Made by a program: the position numbers and the translations under genes. A DNA stretch of 32,501 bases from Marinobacterium sp. (GTDB lineage Bacteria; Pseudomonadota; Gammaproteobacteria; Pseudomonadales; Balneatricaceae). The stretch is taken from assembly GCA_018623095.1 (NCBI GenBank), contig JAAZVX010000008.1, positions 1 through 32,501 of the forward strand. Reading direction: 5' to 3'. Each line of letters opens with the position of its first letter. The stretch's first letter is position 1. Below the pieces are notes generated by a model. The model was given only the letters and a program-made list of their open reading frames with translations, ran no database searches and was not told the origin of the DNA. Shown in pieces: positions 8,269 to 17,055 of the stretch.

Positions 8269-9880
8269 GAGCATTATCTTCCAGAATCATGTCCGAGGCC
8301 TTTTCGGCAATCATCGTAATCGGTGCATGGGTATTGCCTGAGGTCAGCGTTGGCATCACTGAGCCATCCACAACACGCAGACCGTCAATACCGTGCACTC
8401 TCAATCGCGCATCCACAACGGACATCTCATCGCTGCCCATTTTGGCGGTACCCACTGGGTGAAAGATGGTCGTGCCAACATCCCCCGCAGCTTTCGCTAG
8501 CTCTTCATCTGATTGTAGGTGAGCCCCTGGTTTTAACTCGATCGGGTTGAATTCTCTTAGACGCTGAGTTGCCATCAGTTTGCGAGCATGGCGTAGGCTA
8601 TCAGCCGCCACTTTTCGATCACCTTCCGTTGAGAGGTAATTCGGTTTAATCGCTGGAGGAACATTTGGGTCAGTGGATTGAATGTGACAGGTGCCGCGAC
8701 TCTCTGGGCGTAGGTTGCAGACAGAGACGGTGATGGCTGGAAACTCGTGAAGATCTTCACCGAATTTCTCAAGCGATAATGGTTGGACGTGATACTCAAT
8801 GTTCGCCGTAGCATGCTCATCCGAGGATTTAGTAAAGATCCCAAGTTGACTGGGCGCCATCGACATTGGGCCTGAGCGCTTTAAAAAGTACTCGGCAGCA
8901 ATCTGTGCCTTACCTAGTAGCGTCGACTGCCACTCGTTGAGTGTTTTAGTGTTTTCAACGGTGTAGATTGTACGAAGCTGAAGGTGGTCCTGTAGGTTTT
9001 CACCGACACCCGGAAGCTCGTGCACCATCTCGATATTGTGCTCTGCCAATACTTTGGCAGGGCCAATACCGGAAAGCTGAAGGATTTGTGGTGAATTGAT
9101 CGCACCGGCACTGAGCAGTAGCTCTTTACTGGTGGTCACGCTCGCGGCTTGCCCATTAATCATTAAGTCGGTACCCACAACGCGTCTGTTTTCGATGCGC
9201 AGCTTGGTGACATGAGCGTGAGTCATAATGGTCAGATTAGGTCGTGCCTTTACTGGATTGATAAAGGCCTTGCGGGCATTCCAACGGATGCCCTCTTTCT
9301 GGTTAACCGGGAAGTATCCTGAGCCCTCATTATCGCCACGGTTGAAATCTGAGGTTTTCGGAACATCTACCTCTTCGGCGGCCTCTCGAACCGCTTCAAG
9401 AATTGGCCAGCTCAAACGCTGCTCTTGGACGTACAGTTCCCCTTTATCATTGTGGAACTCATCAGCCGGCTGGTAGTGTCGTTCTGAACGTTTGAAATAG
9501 GGAAGTACCTCTTGCCAGCTCCAACCCTCGTTGCCCAGTGAGGCCCACTCATCATAGTCGCGCTCCTGGCCTCGCATATAGATCATGCCGTTAATTGAGG
9601 AGCAACCACCTAATACTTTACCGCGAGGGTAAATAAGTGAACGACCATTAAGACCCTCTTCCGAATTCGTTGAGAAACACCAGTCAGTTTTTGGATTGCC
9701 TATGCAGTAGAGGTAACCCACGGGAACATGGACCCAAAATTGGTTGTCACTGCCGCCCGCTTCAAGGAGAAGCACACGAGTATTTGGATCTTGACTCAAC
9801 CGATTGGCTAAAACACAGCCGGCCGATCCTGCGCCAACGATGATGTAGTCGTAAGTTCCAAGATCATCGACTGCGGACAT
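8249..9880 (-). CDS. GMC family oxidoreductase (choline dehydrogenase-like)
   Basis: DYIIVGAGSAGCVLANRLS FAD motif, GGCSSINGMIYMRGQ, and C-terminal VDGSVMPTLTSGNTHAPITMIAEKASDMI. Confidence 0.93.
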   Translation of the reverse strand: MSAVDDLGTYDYIIVGAGSAGCVLANRLSQDPNTRVLLLEAGGSDNQFWVHVPVGYLYCIGNPKTDWCFSTNSEEGLNGRSLIYPRGKVLGGCSSINGMIYMRGQERDYDEWASLGNEGWSWQEVLPYFKRSERHYQPADEFHNDKGELYVQEQRLSWPILEAVREAAEEVDVPKTSDFNRGDNEGSGYFPVNQKEGIRWNARKAFINPVKARPNLTIMTHAHVTKLRIENRRVVGTDLMINGQAASVTTSKELLLSAGAINSPQILQLSGIGPAKVLAEHNIEMVHELPGVGENLQDHLQLRTIYTVENTKTLNEWQSTLLGKAQIAAEYFLKRSGPMSMAPSQLGIFTKSSDEHATANIEYHVQPLSLEKFGEDLHEFPAITVSVCNLRPESRGTCHIQSTDPNVPPAIKPNYLSTEGDRKVAADSLRHARKLMATQRLREFNPIELKPGAHLQSDEELAKAAGDVGTTIFHPVGTAKMGSDEMSVVDARLRVHGIDGLRVVDGSVMPTLTSGNTHAPITMIAEKASDMILEDNAQKRADQ

Positions 9881-9956
9881 GGTGTTTTCCTTTATTTACT
9901 ACAGGTTTATTACCCTAGTATATAAAATTTAAACTCTTCATTGCGTGGCACGGCGA

Positions 9957-10571
9957 TCAGTTTTTGCTACGTTCCTGAAGGTAGCGTTCTACCGTATCGA
10001 CAATCGCTTGCGTTTGAGGGTCAATCTCTAGGTTGATGAGATCACCCACCTTGGCTTTGCCAAACAGTGTACGCTCCAAGGTTTCTGGGATGAGCCAAAC
10101 AGAGAAACGGTCATCCGTTACTTGTGTCATCGTCAAACTGCAACCGTTTAGTCCGACAAACCCTTTATCTAATAGGTATGGTGCCCATTGAGCAGGTCGC
10201 TCAAACTCAACTCGGCAGTTTGTCTCTGTTTTGTCGATCGCTGTTATCGCTACTCGGTCACAAATATGGCCCGACATCAGGTGTCCACCGATCTCATCGC
10301 CAATCTTAGCGGCACGTTCAAAATTGACGGTCGAACCAACCTGTAACTCCCCTAGATTAGTCAACGCCAGTGTCGATTGAATCGCATCGAACGTTGCTCT
10401 ATTTCCGTCAAACGAAGTAATGGTTAGGCAGGTACCATTAAGGCCGACACTCGCTCCGATTTGGAAGTTGTCGCAACAATCAGCCGGGAACTCAAGCTGC
10501 AGTTTCATAAAGTTATCAGCTGGGGTGAGAGCAGTGACAGTCGCTACACCCTGAACAATACCAGTAAACAT
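9957..10571 (-). CDS. ribE: Riboflavin synthase alpha chain
   Basis: MFTGIVQG start and two lumazine-binding repeats (SVGLNGTCLT, FVGLNGCSLT). Start set at the MFTGIV Met (10571) rather than the longer track ORF. Confidence 0.95.
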   Translation of the reverse strand: MFTGIVQGVATVTALTPADNFMKLQLEFPADCCDNFQIGASVGLNGTCLTITSFDGNRATFDAIQSTLALTNLGELQVGSTVNFERAAKIGDEIGGHLMSGHICDRVAITAIDKTETNCRVEFERPAQWAPYLLDKGFVGLNGCSLTMTQVTDDRFSVWLIPETLERTLFGKAKVGDLINLEIDPQTQAIVDTVERYLQERSKN

Positions 10572-10651
10572 GATTGATTCTTCCTTTAGCTTTAGCAGTC
10601 CGAACGCTAGCATGGGACGTAGATAAAGCAAACAGTTAAGGGTTTAACAGC

Positions 10652-11536
10652 ATGCACATTCTTATAACAGGCGGTACAGGGTTTATCGGTGAATCAGTCG
10701 CTAAGGCACTCATCGCCAGAGGAGACCGAGTGACATTGTTGATTCACAAGCGAGCCTCATCGGTCGCGGGTGCTCAATCTATTACCAACCTGTCAGAAGT
10801 GAACTCAGCCGTTGATGCCGTCGTTAATTTAGCCGGTTTACCGATCGCCGATAAGCCTTGGACTAATTCACGAAAGTTGGCATTGCGTGCCAGTCGTGAA
10901 GGAATTACGGGGCAGTTGGTTCGTTGGATCGCTCAGCAAGAGGTCAAGCCCAAGGTGTTTTTGAGCGGTTCAGCGATCGGTTTTTATGGCGCCACCCGCA
11001 GTAATCAGAGCTTGTCTGAATCTGATCAACCTTTGATACAAGACTTCTCAAATGAACTTTGTCAGAGCTGGGAAAAGATTGCGTTAGGCGCTGAACAGCA
11101 GGGTGTTAGGGTAGTGTTACTAAGAACAGGCATCGTTCTTGGCAAAGGTGGGGCGCTTAAGAAAATGTTACCCGCCTTTAAACTGGGCTTAGGCGGTCGA
11201 ATTGTTGATGGTCAACAGATGATGTCTTGGATACACCTAGACGATGAGGTGAATGCCATCCTGTTTTTGATCGATAACCCAGAGGCTAGCGGGCCCTATA
11301 ATTTAACGGCACCGAATCCCGTATCGAATCAGGTATTTACAGAGGCGCTTGGAAGCGTGTTGAATCGCCCAACACTTCTACCCATGCCTGCCCTAATGCC
11401 GAGGTTGATGTTGGGTAAAGAGGGTGCTTCACTCTTAACGGAGGGTTTGGCTGTTACTCCTTCAAAATTAGTGCAACACCAATTCTCATTTAAATACCCG
11501 CAGCTAGAAGAGGCATTAGAAGCCGTCGTTCACTAA
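10652..11536 (+). CDS. TIGR01777 family NAD-dependent epimerase (YfcH-like)
   Basis: MHILITGGTGFIGESVAKAL, SGSAIGFYG, LRTGIVLGKGGALKKMLPAFKLGLGG, MSWIHLDDEV. Confidence 0.93.
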   Translation: MHILITGGTGFIGESVAKALIARGDRVTLLIHKRASSVAGAQSITNLSEVNSAVDAVVNLAGLPIADKPWTNSRKLALRASREGITGQLVRWIAQQEVKPKVFLSGSAIGFYGATRSNQSLSESDQPLIQDFSNELCQSWEKIALGAEQQGVRVVLLRTGIVLGKGGALKKMLPAFKLGLGGRIVDGQQMMSWIHLDDEVNAILFLIDNPEASGPYNLTAPNPVSNQVFTEALGSVLNRPTLLPMPALMPRLMLGKEGASLLTEGLAVTPSKLVQHQFSFKYPQLEEALEAVVH

Positions 11537-11537
11537 G

Positions 11538-12389
11538 CTACTCTTTGGGTGAACGCTTTTGCGCTTCTAATGTTTGAATCTGCTCTAATGAGGTGACAGC
11601 CTTGTTGAGATTCAGCTCGATTCGTTCCAAGCGCGCCTCAAGCATTTGCAGCCTACGTACCATGGCATCTTCACGGTCGTTTTTCTCCTCTTCCTCTTTT
11701 TCGATAAAAAAGACTGAGAAGCTAGCGGTCAGCATCGAAAAGATCGCGATACCGACCAAAATCAGTAGCATGCCAACAATTCGGCCCTCAAGGGTTGTAG
11801 GCACAAGATCGCCATATCCGACCGTCGTCATCGTCACCCAGGCCCACCAGAAGCCGTCAATTGGATTTCTAAACGCAGGGTCCAATCCAGAGATAAGAAA
11901 GGCCGCTAGGATCAGAAAGCCAAATGCAATCGCCAGAGTCACCCCTAAGTTGTGACGGCCCAATACAGATCGAAGATCACTGGAGAGTCGTGTGAATATG
12001 CTGGCAAAAATCAGCAGTCGAAGTGATCGTAAGGCGCCGCTTTGAAGGCTTAAAGCGTTCAATAGAATCGGAATCCCAGTCAAAACGATGACCAAACTCA
12101 TCCAGTTACCTTTCAAGTAACGCAGCTTGTTATCCACTAACGACAGCATGACAACCAGATCCAGAGCAAAGAAGCCCCATATCACCCAGTCATTTAACCC
12201 GATAATGGCGAATTGCTCTTGATGGTGTGTCGTTTGAAAGTACCAGTCGACCAGTATCCAAAACGCGAGAAATAGGAGCGGCCACTCAAAAATTCTTTCC
12301 CACTGTTTAGCCCTATGGTTCTCTCGAACATCAACGCCTTGAACACCCACAAGGCCCATTAAACGGTTGTGCTTACTGTGCTGAGTCAC
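11538..12389 (-). CDS. Potassium channel/voltage-gated ion channel family protein
   Basis: Multiple TM segments, TMTTVGYGDLVPTT selectivity filter, C-terminal coiled coil. Confidence 0.92.
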   Translation of the reverse strand: MTQHSKHNRLMGLVGVQGVDVRENHRAKQWERIFEWPLLFLAFWILVDWYFQTTHHQEQFAIIGLNDWVIWGFFALDLVVMLSLVDNKLRYLKGNWMSLVIVLTGIPILLNALSLQSGALRSLRLLIFASIFTRLSSDLRSVLGRHNLGVTLAIAFGFLILAAFLISGLDPAFRNPIDGFWWAWVTMTTVGYGDLVPTTLEGRIVGMLLILVGIAIFSMLTASFSVFFIEKEEEEKNDREDAMVRRLQMLEARLERIELNLNKAVTSLEQIQTLEAQKRSPKE

Positions 12390-12450
12390 CTGTTGATCTC
12401 CCGACTTGATAGATGAATATTATTTATGACACCAGTGACTTAAGCAAACT

Positions 12451-12465
12451 GTCATTCAGAATGAC
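12451..12465. promoter_or_regulatory. Perfect dyad GTCATTC-A-GAATGAC overlapping the putative pyrD -35 region
   Basis: Perfect 7-1-7 inverted repeat just upstream of TATAAT at 12473-12478; pyrD ATG at 12508. Confidence 0.5.
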
Positions 12466-12507
12466 CACTCTGTATAATTCGCCCAATTAAATTTCGATTG
12501 GATAATC

Positions 12508-13545
12508 ATGTTATACGACTTAGCCCGCTCTTTGATGTTTCGCTTAGATGCAGAGAAGTCTCACGATCTTGCTCTGAGCAGTATGAATCTGGCCGCCGAT
12601 TTGGGTATGCCGAAACTTCTTGGTGCGAAAATGGTGGATGCGCCGACAGAAGTGATGGGGATCCGTTTTCCAAACCCAGTTGGATTGGCTGCAGGCTTGG
12701 ACAAAAATGCAGGGGCCATTAATGGTTTATCAGCCATGGGGTTTGGTTTTGTTGAGGTAGGTACCGTGACACCTCGTCCGCAGCCGGGCAATCCTAAGCC
12801 ACGTCTATTTCGTATTCCTGAGCATAGCGCGATCATCAATCGCATGGGGTTTAACAACCTAGGTGTAGATCGACTGATTGAGAATGTTGAGGCCTCTAAC
12901 TTCAAAGGTGTTCTGGGCATCAACATTGGTAAGAATAAAGATACACCCAATGAGAATGCGGCTGACGATTACCTAATCTGTTTGCGTAAGGTCTACCCAT
13001 ACGCTACTTATATAACGGTTAACATCTCTTCACCTAATACACCGGGCCTTCGTGATCTTCAGCAGGGCGATAGTCTCAATCTTTTACTGGATATGTTGAA
13101 GAATGAACAGGCGCGCTTGGCAGGCATTCACGGAAGATACGTACCGATTGCAATAAAGATTGCTCCAGATATGGATGAAGAGGGTTTCGTGACAACGGCT
13201 AATCTACTCAAAACCTACGAGATGGATGGTGTGATCGCAACCAATACCACCATCGAACGCGGTGGTGTAGAGAGCTCAGAGTTTGCTAAAGAGGCAGGTG
13301 GTTTAAGTGGCGCACCAGTTCGAAACCTATCGACTCGTGCGATTCAAATTTTAGCGCGCGAACTGGATGGAGCTTTGCCTATCATTGGTGCTGGCGGTAT
13401 TACCGAAGGTTTTGATGCTGTCGAGAAAATCGAAGCTGGCGCCAGTCTGGTTCAGGTCTACACAGGATTTATCTACCGCGGTCCAAAATTAATCACCGAA
13501 GCGGCCGAGGCGATACGTGATCGCCGTCTATTGGGGCATCGTTAA
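12508..13545 (+). CDS. pyrD: Dihydroorotate dehydrogenase (quinone)
   Basis: [63 protein letters not shown]. Confidence 0.97.
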   Translation: MLYDLARSLMFRLDAEKSHDLALSSMNLAADLGMPKLLGAKMVDAPTEVMGIRFPNPVGLAAGLDKNAGAINGLSAMGFGFVEVGTVTPRPQPGNPKPRLFRIPEHSAIINRMGFNNLGVDRLIENVEASNFKGVLGINIGKNKDTPNENAADDYLICLRKVYPYATYITVNISSPNTPGLRDLQQGDSLNLLLDMLKNEQARLAGIHGRYVPIAIKIAPDMDEEGFVTTANLLKTYEMDGVIATNTTIERGGVESSEFAKEAGGLSGAPVRNLSTRAIQILARELDGALPIIGAGGITEGFDAVEKIEAGASLVQVYTGFIYRGPKLITEAAEAIRDRRLLGHR

Positions 13546-13563
13546 GGTTCGAATTTTGACATT

Positions 13564-13594
13564 AAAAAAGCCGCTATTATTTAGCGGCTTTCTT
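13564..13594. terminator. Bidirectional terminator between pyrD and msrA
   Basis: aaaaaagccgct-attattt-agcggctttctt hairpin; T-tract on the minus strand. Confidence 0.8.
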
Positions 13595-14065
13595 GTATTT
13601 ATGAAGAAGGTCTAAGGGGATGTGGCAGACACTGTGATCTTCTGGGTGACGTGTCAATCGATCTTGGTGTTCCTCGTCACTTTTGACATAGTTTGATAGT
13701 GGAAGCACCTCAATAGCTAGGTTTTCATAATCATGGCGACCTTTGAGCACTCTGCTCGCCTCGTCCAAGTGTTTGCTATCTCGACTGTAGATTCCGGTTC
13801 TATATTTTAGCCCAATATCTTGACCCTGCTGGTTGATGCTGTAGGGGTCGATGATCTCAAACAAGCACTCGATCAGCTCGCGCAAGCGTATCCGTTCGGG
13901 GTCGAAGTGGATCTGCACGCACTCAGCATATCCATCGTACTCTCCCTTAGTATTATGTGAAGAGCCATTGGCTCGACCCGCTTCGGTAGAGATAACACCA
14001 GGTACGTGCCTCATGAACTCCTGAACGCCCCATAGGCAGCCACCGGCTAGATAGATCTGTTCCAT
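13577..14065 (-). CDS. msrA: Peptide-methionine (S)-S-oxide reductase
   Basis: LAGGCLWGVQEFMRHVPGV, GEYDGYAECVQIHFDP, YRTGIYS, KSDEEHQDRL. Confidence 0.9.
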   Translation of the reverse strand: MEQIYLAGGCLWGVQEFMRHVPGVISTEAGRANGSSHNTKGEYDGYAECVQIHFDPERIRLRELIECLFEIIDPYSINQQGQDIGLKYRTGIYSRDSKHLDEASRVLKGRHDYENLAIEVLPLSNYVKSDEEHQDRLTRHPEDHSVCHIPLDLLHKYKKAAK

Positions 14066-14113
14066 GAACCCTATTCAATGTTGTTTTATCGATATACGTT
14101 GAGAGTGTAAAAC

Positions 14114-14147
14114 GAAAAAGGCCCCTTTGAATATCAATAGGAGCCTT
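14114..14147 (-). terminator. Putative terminator downstream of rmf
   Basis: Minus strand aaggctcct-attgatattcaa-aggggcctttttcgtttt: imperfect stem with T-rich tail. Confidence 0.6.
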
Positions 14148-14166
14148 GAGGACTGAATTAATAGGG

Positions 14167-14373
14167 TTAGTGATAACTTGGATTGGCCTGTATAGCAGAG
14201 ACACCTGATTGGCCATTCCAGTGAGCTTCTCGCCCTTCGCGCCAACCGGTCATCCAGTGGCTGCGTAAGTCTGTTGTTGATACCGGACAATCTGACTGTG
14301 ATTTACCCTCCAGTCCGGCAGTGAAACCGCGTTTGTATAGGGAGTTGCTACGTTCTCGTTTCTGTCTTTTCAT
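14167..14373 (-). CDS. rmf: Ribosome modulation factor
   Basis: MKRQKRERSNSLYKRGFTAGLEGKSQSDCP...SHWMTGWREGRE matches RMF. Start set at the MKRQKR Met (14373), not the upstream extension in the ORF track. Confidence 0.95.
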   Translation of the reverse strand: MKRQKRERSNSLYKRGFTAGLEGKSQSDCPVSTTDLRSHWMTGWREGREAHWNGQSGVSAIQANPSYH

Positions 14374-14648
14374 ATATACGCCTCGAGTTGAGTGAGTATC
14401 TGCATGAGCAGTGTTCTTTTGGCGACAACAATTGGTAGTCACATCTAATTAATAGACCAGAATGGCAGCAGAAAGTAATTGTATTGCTCAATCTAAAACG
14501 AATCGCTAATAGCTTTAACCATTTCGCGTCAGCAGCAAAGTCGGCTGAATCAGTGACTTACAGACGAAGCGTAATGCTTTAAAATAGTGCCATTATTGCG
14601 GATGAAAATTTTTCATTTCATTCGCCGCTAACCAAATTGAGTGTTGAG

Positions 14649-16811
14649 ATGAAATTATTCGTTACCTGCCCTAAGGGTGTTGAGTCCATGCTTCTGGCCG
14701 AGTTGAAGTCGATCGGTATAGAGGGGTTAAAAGAGACTCAAGCAGGAGTGCAGGTAGAGGGTGATCTCGCCACGGCTTACACAATCTGTTTGTGGTCTCG
14801 CCTTGCCAACCGTGTACTGTTACTACTAAAAGAGGCGGATGCGACTTCGACAGAAGCACTATACAACGACATAAAATCGATCAACTGGTTGGAGCACATT
14901 CGGGCTGAAGGAACCTTAGCGGTCGATTTTAATGGTCGAAATGACTCAATTAACAACACGCACTTTGGTGCACTGAAAGTAAAGGATGCCATTGTCGACT
15001 CTGTTCGAGAGGAGACTGGCCGTCGACCCTCTGTTGCTAAGCAGTATCCGGATCTTCGCATTAACGTGCATCTGCGCAGAACCACTGCTCAGGTGGCAAT
15101 TGATCTTTCAGGCGAGAGTCTGCACCGTCGTGGTTACAGACTTCAAACAGGCGCGGCACCACTGAAAGAGAACTTGGCAGTAGCGTTATTAATGCGAGCC
15201 GGTTGGTCCAATCAAAACGACTTCAAACAGCTGGTTGATCCTATGTGTGGATCGGGTACGTTAATCACCGAAGCCGCACTGATGATGGCGGATATTGCGC
15301 CTGGCCTGTTACGCCGTCGCTGGGGGTTTGATCGTTGGTGTCAGCACCAGCCCTCTATCTGGCAAGAGATCTATCAAGAGGCGAAACAACGCCGCGATGC
15401 AGGTTTAAAAAGAGAGGGGTATCCGCGGTTGAGTGGTTTTGATGCGGATTCAAGTGTTCTGCAGCGTGCAAACAATAATGCTCAAGCCTTGGGTGTTGAG
15501 TCACTCGTCAATTTTGAACGTTGTGATTTAGCCAGCTTGTCACTCCCATCACCTGAAGATAAAGGGCTGTTAATTACTAACCCACCTTATGGCGAGCGAT
15601 TGGGTGATCGATCAAGTTTAAGATTTTTGTACAGCCAACTGGGCGATTTCCTTAAAGCACAAGCGCATCACTGGCGTGTCGGGGTATTCACGTCCAATCC
15701 CGAGCTCGGCAAGGTGATGGGGCTGCGAGCAGATAAGCTCTATAAGCTCTTTAATGGCGCACTGCCAAGTCAGCTACTGCTATTTACAGTCTACCCACAA
15801 AAGGCTATGCAACAAAATAGTGCGGATTCTGAATCGGATGTTTTGCACCAGAAAGGTGCACCGCTGTCGGAAGGCGCTTTAATGTTAGAGAACAGGCTTA
15901 AGAAAAATCTCAAACAGCTCTCTAAATGGGTCAAACGTGAATCGATTCAAGCCTATCGCGTTTATGATGCAGATTTGCCCGAGTACGCCGTCGCCATCGA
16001 TCGATACGCTGATCAGATTGTGGTGCAAGAGTATGCGCCGCCCGCCAAGGTGGACCCAGTGAAAGCCTTTAAACGTTTGCAAGATGTGATGGCTGTGGTT
16101 GGTCGCGTGTTTGCCCAAGGTACGGATTCGATTGTGTTGAAGCAGCGTAAACGTCAGCAGGGCAGTGATCAGTATCAACGTCAGACAGAGCAGGGTGAAA
16201 CGCTTACGGTTCAAGAGCATGGATGTCTGTTTGAGGTGAACCTACGAGACTACCTAGATACAGGTCTGTTTTTGGATCATCGCCCAGTTCGAAAGCAGAT
16301 TCAGAGCTTAGCGAAGGGTAAGCGTTTTCTCAATCTTTTCTGTTACACGGCCACCGCCAGCGTTCACGCAGCAGCCGGTGGTGCGGTGAGTACGACCAGT
16401 GTCGATATGTCGGCAACCTACTTAGATTGGGCTCGACGCAATTTTGAATTGAACAAACTCGATGTTAAACGTGCCAACTTTGTTCAAGCCGATTGCATTC
16501 AGTGGCTCGATCGCCCACGTTCGGAAACGTTTGATCTTATCTTTATGGATCCTCCAACCTTTTCTAACTCGAAAAGAATGTCGGACATCTTAGATGTACA
16601 GCGTGATCATATCATGCTGATTAAAGGGGCAATGGCGCTTCTTGAACCGGGTGGGCTTTTGATCTTCTCAAACAACTATCGCCGCTTTAAGTTGGACTAC
16701 GAACAACTCGATGATTTTGAAATTGTGGATACCTCTCACTGCACGATTGATCCTGATTTCAAGCGCAACTCAAAAATTCACTACAGTTTTGAGATACGTC
16801 ATAAAGCGTAA
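14649..16811 (+). CDS. rlmL: Bifunctional 23S rRNA methyltransferase RlmKL
   Basis: MKLFVTCPKGVESMLLAEL, DPMCGSGTLITEAALM, ITNPPYGERLG (N-terminal MTase) and NLFCYTATASVHAAAGG, FMDPPTFSNSKRM (C-terminal MTase). TTG at 14637 is an alternative start. Confidence 0.95.
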   Translation: MKLFVTCPKGVESMLLAELKSIGIEGLKETQAGVQVEGDLATAYTICLWSRLANRVLLLLKEADATSTEALYNDIKSINWLEHIRAEGTLAVDFNGRNDSINNTHFGALKVKDAIVDSVREETGRRPSVAKQYPDLRINVHLRRTTAQVAIDLSGESLHRRGYRLQTGAAPLKENLAVALLMRAGWSNQNDFKQLVDPMCGSGTLITEAALMMADIAPGLLRRRWGFDRWCQHQPSIWQEIYQEAKQRRDAGLKREGYPRLSGFDADSSVLQRANNNAQALGVESLVNFERCDLASLSLPSPEDKGLLITNPPYGERLGDRSSLRFLYSQLGDFLKAQAHHWRVGVFTSNPELGKVMGLRADKLYKLFNGALPSQLLLFTVYPQKAMQQNSADSESDVLHQKGAPLSEGALMLENRLKKNLKQLSKWVKRESIQAYRVYDADLPEYAVAIDRYADQIVVQEYAPPAKVDPVKAFKRLQDVMAVVGRVFAQGTDSIVLKQRKRQQGSDQYQRQTEQGETLTVQEHGCLFEVNLRDYLDTGLFLDHRPVRKQIQSLAKGKRFLNLFCYTATASVHAAAGGAVSTTSVDMSATYLDWARRNFELNKLDVKRANFVQADCIQWLDRPRSETFDLIFMDPPTFSNSKRMSDILDVQRDHIMLIKGAMALLEPGGLLIFSNNYRRFKLDYEQLDDFEIVDTSHCTIDPDFKRNSKIHYSFEIRHKA

Positions 16812-16832
16812 AATCTATTGATTGCCCAAAGT

Positions 16833-16848
16833 TGGTACGCTAATTGCT
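16833..16848 (+). promoter_or_regulatory. Candidate sigma54 (-24/-12) promoter
   Basis: TGGTACG-CTAA-TTGCT versus consensus TGGCACG-N4-TTGCW; GG and GC separated by the canonical 10 nt. Confidence 0.5.
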
Positions 16849-16981
16849 AATTAATGCACAGTCTTGAAGCACAGGCTGTGCTGATAGTGAGTGATTGGCT
16901 TTTAACTTATTGAAAAATATATAGAAATATATCCTTTCTGTTTTTCTTGTTAAGCATCAGCCCCATCACAAGATTATTAAA

Positions 16982-16998
16982 TGCACCAAAAGTGTGCA
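16982..16998. promoter_or_regulatory. NtrC-like binding site 1
   Basis: TGCAC-CAAAAGT-GTGCA, perfect TGCAC-N7-GTGCA dyad, upstream of amt. Confidence 0.65.
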
Positions 16999-17011
16999 TA
17001 AAACATAGAGT

Positions 17012-17028
17012 TGCACTTATTGTGTGCA
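17012..17028. promoter_or_regulatory. NtrC-like binding site 2
   Basis: TGCAC-TTATTGT-GTGCA, second perfect dyad exactly 30 bp from site 1. Confidence 0.65.
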
Positions 17029-17055
17029 TTTCTAAGTCATTTGAGGAGATAAAGG

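Noticed and set aside
10572-10652. FMN riboswitch upstream of riboflavin synthase
   Set aside because: The leader is short and I see none of the conserved RFN element helices.
11593-11955. 120-aa + strand ORF opposite the K+ channel gene
   Set aside because: Antisense to a strongly supported coding frame; low-complexity Ser/Arg composition typical of spurious antisense ORFs.
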